DNA from: Beijerinckiaceae bacterium
GTDB lineage: Bacteria; Pseudomonadota; Alphaproteobacteria; Rhizobiales; Beijerinckiaceae
Reading direction: 5' to 3'
NCBI GenBank assembly: GCA_947458675.1
Contig: CANHAW010000129.1
Span: 1 to 6,550, forward strand
Length of the DNA: 6,550 nt
The notes under the pieces: generated by a model
Database searches by the model: none
Seen by the model: only the letters and a program-made list of their open reading frames with translations
What the model was told of the DNA's origin: nothing
Made by a program: the position numbers and the translations under genes
Part shown: in pieces, positions 1-6,023 of the stretch
Numbering within the stretch: position 1 is the first letter of the stretch
How the letters are laid out: every line of letters begins with the position of its first letter

Positions 1-1419
1 AAGCGCGAGGCGCACGGCAACCGTATTCAGCGACATGGCAAGCGCACGCGTCAGCGTGACCGGGCCTTGATATTCATTGTTTGAGTTTTCTGGTTGCCAT
101 CCGCGCACATTGATCGGCGCATCGTCGCGGATCGTGTTGGCTGACAGGCCGCGTTCGAGTGCTGCAAGATAGACGAAAGGTTTGAATGCGGAGCCCGGTT
201 GGCGGCGGGCAGAAACAGCACGATTGAATTGGCTTTCCGAATAATGACGGCCGCCGACGAGCGCTTTGATCTGGCCATTGGGATCGATGGAGACGAGGGC
301 TGCTTGTGTGACGCCATAGCGGCGGCCCGATTTCTCAAGCTCTTCAGTCAAAGCGCTTTCTGCTGCGGCCTGCTGCGCGAGGCTCAATGTCGTTGTGACG
401 ACAATATCCTGATCGATTGCACCGATTGTTTCATCGAGTACGTCCATGACATAATCGGCCGCATAATTGATGGAGCCATTCGTCTGTCGGCTGACTGTGG
501 CCGGCGCCGCGATTGCGATTTTTGCCATTCCATCGGTGATGTGACGCTCTTGCGCCATGGCCATAATCACCTGATTGGCGCGTTCTGTTGCAGCGGCGAG
601 ATTTCTATTGGGGGCGAGGCGCGTTGGCGCTTTCATCAGCCCGGCCAGCATGGCGGCCTCGGCAAGGGAAATCTGATGCGCGCCGTGTCCAAAATATTTT
701 CGCGCCGCCGCTTCAATGCCATAGGCGCCAGAACCGAAATAGACGCGGTTGAGATAAAGTTCGAGGATCTGGTCCTTGCTGTATTTCTGCTCAAGCCAGA
801 GAGCGAGAATCGCTTCCTGAATTTTGCGCGACATGGTTCGTTCCTGAGTCAGGAACAGATTTTTTGCCAGCTGCTGCGTGATGGTCGAGCCACCCTGCAC
901 AGCGCCTTGCCCCGACATATTGCGCACCATGGCGCGGGCGATGCCGATCGGGTCGATGCCCCAATGGTCATGAAACCGCCGGTCCTCAATCGCGATAAAG
1001 GCTTTTGGGGCATAGGCCGGCAGATCGTCGAGACGGATGGCGGCTCCGCCCGTGTCGCCCCGGTTTGCGAGCAATCGACCGTCATCGCCAAGAATGGCGA
1101 TATTGGGGGGGCGTTTGGGGACGGCCAGCCGGTCAATGGGCGGCAATTGCATCGCGTGCCAGGCGATGACGCCGGTCACAATGATTCCGGCCCAGATCGA
1201 GGCCACGAAACCCCAATAAAGGGCCGCGCCGAGGAAGGAGCGCCGGCGTCGGTCCTTTCGGCGTTTGCGCTCCGGGGGAGGGTCATTCTCGCGCGACGCG
1301 CGGGCACGACCGCTCGCGAGCGGTTTGCCGATCCGGTCGCCGGGATCGGCGCGCAGATCGTCGTCTGCGCCTGAACCGGGGCTGCGGGACGTGCCGGATT
1401 CTCGGCGTCTGGGGGCCAT
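1..1419 (-). CDS. Class A penicillin-binding protein, PBP1A family (5' part, truncated by window edge)
   Basis: This is a bifunctional peptidoglycan synthase of the inner membrane: it polymerises lipid II (GT51) and cross-links stem peptides (transpeptidase). Visible are 473 codons without a stop. A basic, Arg-rich cytoplasmic N-terminus (1-60) precedes one membrane anchor (about 62-86). The GT51 motifs then appear in order: EDRRFHDHWGID (catalytic Glu145), GGSTITQQLAKNL (176-188), RKIQE (second Glu202), the ELYLNRVYFG block (220-229) and AAMLAGLMKAPT (255-266). The transpeptidase SxxK is SAFK with nucleophile Ser410, and SxN is SLN (463-465). The KTG motif lies beyond the window. Only about 140 residues separate the GT end from Ser410, so the large OB-like insert of E. 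coli PBP1A appears absent. An in-frame ATG at 1449 (ten codons longer) is an alternative start; neither has a clear Shine-Dalgarno. The in-frame stop before that is at 1477-1479. The gene is divergent from dnaN. Family is certain; the exact paralogue name is not. Confidence 0.95.
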   Translation of the reverse strand, partial: MAPRRRESGTSRSPGSGADDDLRADPGDRIGKPLASGRARASRENDPPPERKRRKDRRRRSFLGAALYWGFVASIWAGIIVTGVIAWHAMQLPPIDRLAVPKRPPNIAILGDDGRLLANRGDTGGAAIRLDDLPAYAPKAFIAIEDRRFHDHWGIDPIGIARAMVRNMSGQGAVQGGSTITQQLAKNLFLTQERTMSRKIQEAILALWLEQKYSKDQILELYLNRVYFGSGAYGIEAAARKYFGHGAHQISLAEAAMLAGLMKAPTRLAPNRNLAAATERANQVIMAMAQERHITDGMAKIAIAAPATVSRQTNGSINYAADYVMDVLDETIGAIDQDIVVTTTLSLAQQAAAESALTEELEKSGRRYGVTQAALVSIDPNGQIKALVGGRHYSESQFNRAVSARRQPGSAFKPFVYLAALERGLSANTIRDDAPINVRGWQPENSNNEYQGPVTLTRALAMSLNTVAVRLAL

Positions 1420-1491
1420 GGCACCGCTGCAAGGGATTGGCCTGCCCATCTTTGGCCAGGCTGTGTCATTGGCAAATTAATCTCACCCCGC

Positions 1492-1506
1492 TTAAAGGCC
1501 GGTTAA
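1492..1506. promoter_or_regulatory. CtrA-type binding site, TTAA-N7-TTAA
   Basis: Two TTAA half-sites are separated by exactly seven bases (AGGCCGG), which matches the full-site consensus of the alphaproteobacterial cell-cycle regulator CtrA. On the minus strand the first half reads TTAAC. A third TTAA lies at 1477-1480. By my reading these three are the only TTAA tetramers in the 6550 bases. The site is 73-87 nt upstream of the PBP start at 1419 (43-57 nt from the alternative start at 1449) and 166-180 nt upstream of dnaN. It overlaps the position of a possible -35 for a minus-strand promoter whose -10 could be ATTAAT at 1476-1481. The PBP gene is therefore the likelier target. The match is seen directly; CtrA binding is inference. 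Confidence 0.5.
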
Positions 1507-1533
1507 GTCTTCGGGGGCTGGATTGCAGGAGCA

Positions 1534-1577
1534 GAAAGCTGGGGGCTTTCGGTCGGGCCGGAGTTGATTCCGAAAGC
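1534..1577 (+). promoter_or_regulatory. Competing hairpins upstream of dnaN
   Basis: Three complementary segments are present. GAAAGC (1534-1539) can pair with GCTTTC (1545-1550), giving a 6-bp stem with a 5-nt loop. The same middle segment extended, GCTTTCGG (1545-1552), can instead pair perfectly over 8 bp with CCGAAAGC (1570-1577) across a 17-nt loop. The two pairings exclude each other. If the dnaN transcript starts upstream of about 1530, this would be a leader that can switch structure. If it starts downstream, the repeats could be a protein-binding site or have no function. No transcription start can be fixed from the sequence. Confidence 0.3.
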
Positions 1578-1653
1578 GGCGCTTGCTCTTGTGAGCGGAG
1601 CGGGTCAAAGTTCCGCCCCCGGCTGTTCAGCCCTGTCCCACAACCGATTTTTT

Positions 1654-1658
1654 GAGGA
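1654..1658 (+). promoter_or_regulatory. Probable Shine-Dalgarno of dnaN
   Basis: GAGGA lies 13 nt before the ATG at 1672, just after a run of six T. The spacing is longer than usual, but this is the best purine-rich match upstream. An out-of-frame ATG at 1658-1660 overlaps it and reaches a stop after two codons (ATG GAT TAG). Confidence 0.4.
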
Positions 1659-1671
1659 TGGATTAGACCCT

Positions 1672-2790
1672 ATGAAAGTCACTCTCGAAAGAGCGGCGCT
1701 TCTCAAGTCGCTGGGTCATGTCCACCGGGTGGTCGAGCGACGCAACACGATCCCGATTCTCGCCAACGTCCTTCTGCAGGCCGGCAACGGGCGCCTGCTG
1801 TTGAAGGCGACAGATCTCGATCTTGAAGTGACGGAAAGCGTCGCTGCCGATATTGGCCAGCCTGGCGCCACGACCCTGCCGGCCCATGTGCTCTATGAGA
1901 TTGTCCGCAAGCTCCCCGAAGGGGCGCAGGTTTCGCTTGAGGCCTCCGGTGACGCCGGCCAGCTGCTTCTGCGCTCCGGCCGTTCGCGCTTCACCTTGCA
2001 ATCGCTGCCTGAAAGCGATTTCCCCGATCTCAATGCCGGCGATCTTTCGCATCGCTTCTCTCTCGCCGCCGGCGATCTCAAGAAGCTGATCGACAAGACG
2101 CAATTTGCCATTTCGACCGAAGAGACGCGCTATTATCTCAACGGCATCTACATGCACACGACGGAAGTCGATGGGCATGTCATGATGCGGGCGGTGGCGA
2201 CAGACGGGCATCGTCTTGCGCGCGTCGAAATCCCCGCCCCTTCCGGATCTGCCGGCATGCCGGGCATTATCGTGCCGCGCAAGGCTGTGGCCGAAGTGCA
2301 GAAACTGGTCGAGGACGCCGGCGCCGATGTGTCGATCGAGCTTTCGACCACCAAGATTCGCTTCACTTTCGGCGATGTCGTACTGACATCGAAGCTGATC
2401 GACGGAACTTTCCCCGATTATGCGCGCGTCATTCCAGCCAATAATGACAAAAGACTCGTTGTCGATTGCGCGCCTTTCATGGCGGCGGTCGATCGTGTCT
2501 CGACCATTTCTTCTGAGCGTGGCCGTGCGGTGAAATTGTCCTTGGCCGATGGTCGTCTGACGCTCACCGTCACCAATCCCGATTCGGGCTCGGCGACGGA
2601 AGAGATTGAAGTCGATTACGATTCGGGCCTGCTGGAGATCGGTTTCAATGCCCGGTATCTGCTCGACATCACGAGCCAGCTCGATTCGGATACGGCTTTG
2701 TTCAAACTTGCCGATCCCGGTTCACCGACCCTGATTCAGGATCGCGATGGGGCGGCTGCGCTCTATGTCCTGATGCCGATGCGCGTTTGA
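1672..2790 (+). CDS. dnaN: DNA polymerase III beta subunit (sliding clamp)
   Basis: The product is the ring-shaped homodimeric clamp that encircles DNA, tethers Pol III and acts as a docking platform for other polymerases, ligase, MutS and Hda-type regulators. At 372 aa it has the length usual for alphaproteobacterial DnaN. It has three clamp folds (about 1-125, 128-250, 251-372). Family signatures are RNTIPILANVLL (24-35), ETRYYLNGIY (151-160), ATDGHRLAR (176-184), GTFPDYARVIP (245-255) and the C-terminal LMPMRV, whose Met-Pro-Met line the peptide-binding cleft. The start at 1672 is chosen because homologues begin MKVTLERAAL. The reading frame stays open upstream to a TTG at 1564, but that extra stretch has no clamp character. 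It heads a likely operon with recF (54-nt gap). dnaA is not upstream: the neighbour is a divergent PBP. The stop codon lies in a hairpin loop. Confidence 0.98.
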   Translation: MKVTLERAALLKSLGHVHRVVERRNTIPILANVLLQAGNGRLLLKATDLDLEVTESVAADIGQPGATTLPAHVLYEIVRKLPEGAQVSLEASGDAGQLLLRSGRSRFTLQSLPESDFPDLNAGDLSHRFSLAAGDLKKLIDKTQFAISTEETRYYLNGIYMHTTEVDGHVMMRAVATDGHRLARVEIPAPSGSAGMPGIIVPRKAVAEVQKLVEDAGADVSIELSTTKIRFTFGDVVLTSKLIDGTFPDYARVIPANNDKRLVVDCAPFMAAVDRVSTISSERGRAVKLSLADGRLTLTVTNPDSGSATEEIEVDYDSGLLEIGFNARYLLDITSQLDSDTALFKLADPGSPTLIQDRDGAAALYVLMPMRV

Positions 2791-2799
2791 CGCATCGGC
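2775..2799 (+). other. Perfect 9-bp inverted repeat around the dnaN stop codon
   Basis: GCCGATGCG (2775-2783) and CGCATCGGC (2791-2799) are exact reverse complements. The 7-nt loop contains the dnaN TGA (2788-2790). The left arm encodes part of the conserved C-terminal Met-Pro-Met-Arg-Val. No T-tract follows, so it is not a canonical intrinsic terminator. It could stabilise the upstream mRNA, pause transcription or affect termination and re-initiation before recF, whose start is 46 nt further on. The repeat is certain; the function is unknown. Confidence 0.4.
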
Positions 2800-2844
2800 C
2801 TCGTTCCGCCCGGTGAAGCCGGCCCATTCTAGCCCGCGCAGGCC

Positions 2845-4011
2845 ATGACTTCATTTTTTGAGAGCGGTGCTGGATTGCGCCGGCCAAAGGTGCGCCGGCT
2901 CATCCTGGCCGATTTCCGGTCCTATCTTGAGCTCGATCTTGCGATCGGCGGCGACGTTGTTGTGCTCACCGGCGAGAATGGTGCCGGCAAGACCAATCTT
3001 CTTGAGGCCATTTCCCTTCTGACGCCTGGGCGGGGTCTGCGACGCGCCGATCTTGCAGATTGTGCGCGCGAGGGCGGCGCGGGAGGATGGGCCGTCTCGG
3101 TGGAAATTGCCGATCACGAAAGTGCCGTGCAGCTCGGCACTGGGTGCGAACCCGCCGAATCCGCTCAGCCCCAAGCACGAAAATGCCGGATTGATCGTGC
3201 GCCGGTGGGCTCTGCGCGAGCTTTCGCCGATCATGTGCGCGTCACATGGCTCACGCCCTCCATGGATGGACTTTTCACCGGTCCCGCAGGCGACAGAAGG
3301 CGTTTTCTCGACCGGCTCGTTCTTGCTGTGGATGCGGAGCATGGCTCGCGCGTCAATGCGCTCGAACGCGCCTTGCGCAATCGCAATCGCCTGCTTGAAG
3401 ATCATTTTTCTGAAAGCGCCTGGCTCGATGCGGCTGAGCGCGAGATCGCGCAGCTTGCTATCGCCGTTGTCGCTGCGCGTAGCGAAACCGTGTCGCGACT
3501 GGCGGCTTTGATCTTGGCTGGGCGCAATGAGACTTCGGCCTTTCCATGGGCGGAACTTGCTCTTGCGGGCGAGATCGAAACCATGATGGCGGATCATCCA
3601 GCACTTGAAGTCGAAGATCGCTATTGCCTCATGCTTCGTGCCAATCGGGGACGCGATGCGGCAGCCGGGCGGACGCTGATCGGCCCGCAGGCAAGCGATC
3701 TTGTGGTCCGTCACGGGCCAAAACAGGCTGATGCCGAGCGTTCATCGACTGGCGAGCAGAAAGCCCTGCTTGTCGGTCTCGTGCTGGCGCATGCGCGACT
3801 TGTGGCGTCGATGAGCGGCCTTGCGCCCATCGTTTTGCTTGATGAAATTGCTGCTCATTTCGATCCGCGCCGACGCGCCGCGCTCTATGACAATCTCGCC
3901 GAACTTGGATCGCAGGTGTGGATGACGGGTGCAGATACGGCAGCCTTTGCTGAGATTTCTGCGCGCGCTACAATGCTGCATGTGACACCAGGTCGGGTCA
4001 CGTCCGTTTGA
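2845..4011 (+). CDS. recF: DNA replication and repair protein RecF
   Basis: RecF is an SMC-like ABC ATPase that binds gapped DNA and, with RecO and RecR, helps load RecA at single-strand gaps and stalled forks. The 388-aa product shows the characteristic start of the RecF core, VRRLILADFRSY (16-27), then Walker A GENGAGKT (43-50), the RecF-like region LTPSMDGLFTGPAGDRRRFL (136-155), an ABC signature SSTGEQKALL (300-309) and Walker B with D-loop PIVLLDEIAAHFD (328-340). The arrangement is Walker A, helical arm, signature, Walker B as expected. The ATG at 2845 adds about 15 residues before the conserved core and has only a weak purine stretch (CAGG) upstream. A GTG at 2890 (Val16) would start nearer the core. 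It follows dnaN by 54 nt and precedes recQ by 18 nt, so cotranscription is likely. Confidence 0.96.
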   Translation: MTSFFESGAGLRRPKVRRLILADFRSYLELDLAIGGDVVVLTGENGAGKTNLLEAISLLTPGRGLRRADLADCAREGGAGGWAVSVEIADHESAVQLGTGCEPAESAQPQARKCRIDRAPVGSARAFADHVRVTWLTPSMDGLFTGPAGDRRRFLDRLVLAVDAEHGSRVNALERALRNRNRLLEDHFSESAWLDAAEREIAQLAIAVVAARSETVSRLAALILAGRNETSAFPWAELALAGEIETMMADHPALEVEDRYCLMLRANRGRDAAAGRTLIGPQASDLVVRHGPKQADAERSSTGEQKALLVGLVLAHARLVASMSGLAPIVLLDEIAAHFDPRRRAALYDNLAELGSQVWMTGADTAAFAEISARATMLHVTPGRVTSV

Positions 4012-4029
4012 TATTTGAAAGCCCTTTCC

Positions 4030-5847
4030 ATGAATGATCTGCCGCAGAAAGCCTTTTCGCTTCTGCATTCGGTTTTCGGTTATGAAGATTTTCGTCAAGG
4101 CCAGGCAGAGGTGATTGCTGCGGTTCTGGCGGGTGGGCCGGTGCTTGCCGTGATGCCGACTGGTAGCGGCAAGAGCATGTGTTATCAATTGCCGGCGCTT
4201 GTCGATGAAGGTTTGACGCTGGTAGTCTCGCCATTGATTGCGCTCATGCGCGATCAGGTCCAGCAATTGCGCGCTTTGGGTGTAGAGGCCGGCTCTCTGA
4301 ATTCATCCAATGACGATGAGGAAACAGATCGCGTCTGGCAGGGACTTCAAAGCAAAACATTGCGCCTGCTCTTTCTCTCGCCCGAACGGCTGGCGATGGA
4401 GGGCCTCCAGCAAGCTCTGGCGCGCGCCGGTGTGAAGCGTATTGCCATTGATGAAGCCCATTGCGTTTCCGAATGGGGACACGATTTCCGGCCGGAATAC
4501 AGGCATATTCGGACTGCGGTCGAAGCCATCGGCAATGTTCAGGTGATTGCTTTTACAGCGACAGCGGATCGAAACACACGCGCCGATATTGTCGGGCGCC
4601 TTTTTGACCGCGAGCCAAAGATTTTCATTCATTCCTTTGATCGACCGAATATAGATCTTCGCTTTGCGGCAAAGGAGCAACCGCGTCGCCAGATCAATGC
4701 TTTCCTGAGCGGCCATCGCGGTCAAAGCGGAATCATTTATTGCGCTTCGCGCGATCGCACCGATCGTATTGCGGCATGGCTGAATGAAAATGGCCATGAA
4801 GCTGTGGCCTATCATGCAGGCATGGATCGCGACATGCGCGCACGCAATCAGGATCGTTTCCTTCAGGAAGATGGTGTCATTGTCGCTGCGACTGTTGCCT
4901 TTGGCATGGGCATCAACAAGCCGGATGTGCGCTTTGTCATTCATGCAGACATGCCGGCGAGCGTCGAGAGCTATTATCAGGAGATCGGGCGCGCTGGCCG
5001 CGACGGTCTGCCCTCCTGGACATTGACCCTTTATGGCGTCGAGGACATGGCGCTGCGTCGACGACAGATCGACGAGAAGCAGATCGACGACAATCGTCGT
5101 CGCATCGAACATGCGCGTTTTGGCCGGCTTGCCATGCTCTGCGAGGCGGCCAGCTGTCGCCGTCAGGCATTGCTCGCCTGTTTTGACGAGCGCGCCGAGC
5201 CTTGCGGCCGCTGCGACATCTGCCGCGGTGAAGTGGCTCTTTATGACGGCGCCATAGATGCGCAAAAGGCGCTATCCGCCGTCTATCGCACGGGCCAAAG
5301 GTTTGGCGCCGGCTATCTCTCGGATGTCCTGACAGGGACAGTGAGCGAGGCGATCGCGCGCAACGGCCATGACCGCATCAAGACATTCGGGGTGGGCTCG
5401 GACCGAACCAAACATGGCTGGTCCGGCATTCTGCGTCAGTTGTTTGCCGCCGATGCGCTGGCGAGTGCGAGCGAGGAGCATGGCGGTTTCCGCCTGACCG
5501 AGAAGGGGGAGAATATCCTGCTCGGCCGGGAAGGGATTTTGCTGCGAAAGGAAAGCCCTCGCAGCCCTGAGGCCACGCCTCGGGCGCGAAAGGGCCGCCC
5601 AGAAGTCACGCAGGGGCTCGATGAGACCGATTCTGCCCTGTTCGCAGCCTTGCGTCGCCGCCGCCTGGAAATCGCGCGCGAAGAGGGTGTTGCGGCCTAT
5701 GTCGTCTTTGCTGATCGGACCCTGCTCGAACTGGTCCGTCGCCGGCCGCTATCCCTGGCCGAAATGGCCGGAATCCATGGCATTGGGGCTGCCAAGCTGG
5801 AGCGCTATGGCGAGGCTTTCCTGGAGGTTCTCCTGGCTCCGGACTAG
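4030..5847 (+). CDS. recQ: ATP-dependent 3'-5' DNA helicase RecQ
   Basis: RecQ is a superfamily 2 helicase that unwinds duplexes, forks and recombination intermediates, supplying single strands to the RecF pathway. From the ATG at 4030 it is 605 aa, the usual length for bacterial RecQ. Seen in order: motif 0 region [10 protein letters not shown] (16-25), Walker A PTGSGKS (43-49, Lys48), DEAH (141-144), the RecQ aromatic loop [11 protein letters not shown] (147-157), motif III AFTATA (174-179), motif IV IIYCASR (235-241), motif [14 protein letters not shown] (290-302), motif [14 protein letters not shown] (315-326), zinc cysteines 376, 392, 395 and 398, a winged-helix RQC region (about 410-505) and an HRDC domain (about 531-602). 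The frame also opens with a TTG at 4015, but ATG 4030 has GAAAG 8 nt upstream and is preferred. The 18-nt gap after recF suggests translational coupling in one operon. All key residues are present. Confidence 0.97.
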   Translation: MNDLPQKAFSLLHSVFGYEDFRQGQAEVIAAVLAGGPVLAVMPTGSGKSMCYQLPALVDEGLTLVVSPLIALMRDQVQQLRALGVEAGSLNSSNDDEETDRVWQGLQSKTLRLLFLSPERLAMEGLQQALARAGVKRIAIDEAHCVSEWGHDFRPEYRHIRTAVEAIGNVQVIAFTATADRNTRADIVGRLFDREPKIFIHSFDRPNIDLRFAAKEQPRRQINAFLSGHRGQSGIIYCASRDRTDRIAAWLNENGHEAVAYHAGMDRDMRARNQDRFLQEDGVIVAATVAFGMGINKPDVRFVIHADMPASVESYYQEIGRAGRDGLPSWTLTLYGVEDMALRRRQIDEKQIDDNRRRIEHARFGRLAMLCEAASCRRQALLACFDERAEPCGRCDICRGEVALYDGAIDAQKALSAVYRTGQRFGAGYLSDVLTGTVSEAIARNGHDRIKTFGVGSDRTKHGWSGILRQLFAADALASASEEHGGFRLTEKGENILLGREGILLRKESPRSPEATPRARKGRPEVTQGLDETDSALFAALRRRRLEIAREEGVAAYVVFADRTLLELVRRRPLSLAEMAGIHGIGAAKLERYGEAFLEVLLAPD

Positions 5848-5859
5848 CCCATGCCACGG

Positions 5860-5879
5860 CGGGGAAAACCCCCGATTTT
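5860..5879 (+). terminator. Weak intrinsic terminator after recQ
   Basis: Twelve bases after the recQ stop, CGGGG (5860-5864) pairs with CCCCG (5870-5874) around a five-base A-rich loop, followed after one A by TTTT (5876-5879). The stem is GC-rich but only 5 bp and the T-run is short. It could end or attenuate the dnaN-recF-recQ transcript, with read-through into gyrB possible. Confidence 0.4.
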
Positions 5880-5886
5880 GCGCTGC

Positions 5887-5915
5887 TTTTCCGTGCATTT
5901 TGGCCCTCATATAGG
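5887..5915 (+). promoter_or_regulatory. Candidate gyrB promoter
   Basis: TATAGG (5910-5915), within CATATAGG, is the most -10-like sequence in the recQ-gyrB gap. A poor -35 match, TTTTCC (5887-5892), lies at 17-bp spacing. Initiation a few bases after 5920 would give a leader of roughly 100 nt before gyrB. The -35 is weak, so this is only a candidate. Confidence 0.25.
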
Positions 5916-5959
5916 CTAGATTGCAGGCTACGAATCGATCCTCCGAAAAGGGTGCCTAA

Positions 5960-5991
5960 AGCCCCGAAAAAAAGGGGGCTCCAATGCCCCC
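5960..5991 (+). promoter_or_regulatory. Three-segment alternative fold upstream of gyrB
   Basis: AGCCCC (5960-5965) can pair with GGGGCT (5975-5980), or GGGGGC (5974-5979) can pair with GCCCCC (5986-5991). The central G-run can be used by only one partner at a time, which is the geometry of a terminator/antiterminator pair. The second pairing is longer (9 bp with flanking A-T pairs) and should be more stable. Whether a leader RNA covers this region, and whether anything switches it, cannot be told from the sequence. Confidence 0.3.
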
Positions 5992-5994
5992 TTT
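5967..5994 (-). terminator. Strong terminator-like hairpin with the T-tract on the minus strand
   Basis: AAAGGGGGC (5971-5979) and GCCCCCTTT (5986-5994) form a perfect 9-bp stem with a 6-nt loop. Read on the minus strand, the GC stem runs straight into seven consecutive T (complement of A at 5967-5973), which is the classic Rho-independent form. On the plus strand only three T follow before CCC, so termination toward gyrB would be weaker. Both flanking genes are on the plus strand, so the better-matching orientation would stop antisense transcription coming from gyrB. Confidence 0.5.
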
Positions 5995-6010
5995 CCCACC
6001 GCTTCCGAAC

Positions 6011-6014
6011 GGAA
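6011..6014 (+). promoter_or_regulatory. Probable Shine-Dalgarno of gyrB
   Basis: GGAA lies 9 nt before the ATG at 6024. It can pair with TTCC at 6003-6006 around the tetraloop GAAC, so a small 4-bp hairpin may partly mask it. Confidence 0.35.
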
Positions 6015-6023
6015 CCAAGCCCC

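Noticed and set aside
199..1374. Long plus-strand open frame (391 codons) opposite the PBP gene
   Set aside because: It starts with TTG, has no recognisable domain, and lies antisense to a gene with complete GT51 and transpeptidase motifs. Its Cys/His/Asp-rich composition is typical of a shadow frame in GC-rich DNA.
1566..1570. GANTC (CcrM methylation) sites upstream of dnaN (1566-1570) and gyrB (5932-5936)
   Set aside because: GANTC appears close to twenty times across the window, near random expectation, and also in coding regions. One site per intergenic region is not enrichment.
1610..1628. Possible LexA box (GTTC repeats) upstream of dnaN
   Set aside because: The two GTTC copies are separated by 11 bases, whereas the alphaproteobacterial SOS box needs GTTC-N7-GTTC.
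1564..1671. In-frame N-terminal extension of dnaN from a TTG
   Set aside because: DnaN homologues start at MKVTLERAAL. The extension has no clamp character and lies in the regulatory region.
1420..1671. Replication origin next to dnaN
   Set aside because: No good DnaA box (the best, TGTCCCACA near 1633-1641, has three mismatches to TTATCCACA), no box cluster and no AT-rich unwinding element.
3121..3141. 7-bp inverted repeat within recF
   Set aside because: A stem of this length is expected by chance several times in a window of this size, and it lies mid-gene with no T-tract.
2851..3714. Minus-strand open frame of 287 codons opposite recF
   Set aside because: It is antisense to conserved RecF sequence, shows no motifs and has no ribosome-binding context.
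5065..5090. 11-bp direct repeat CAGATCGACGA at 15-bp period in recQ
   Set aside because: It keeps frame and encodes two copies of Gln-Ile-Asp in a charged helix. This is ordinary coding redundancy.
4303..5265. Minus-strand open frame of 320 codons opposite recQ
   Set aside because: It overlaps the helicase motifs on the other strand and has no domain character of its own.
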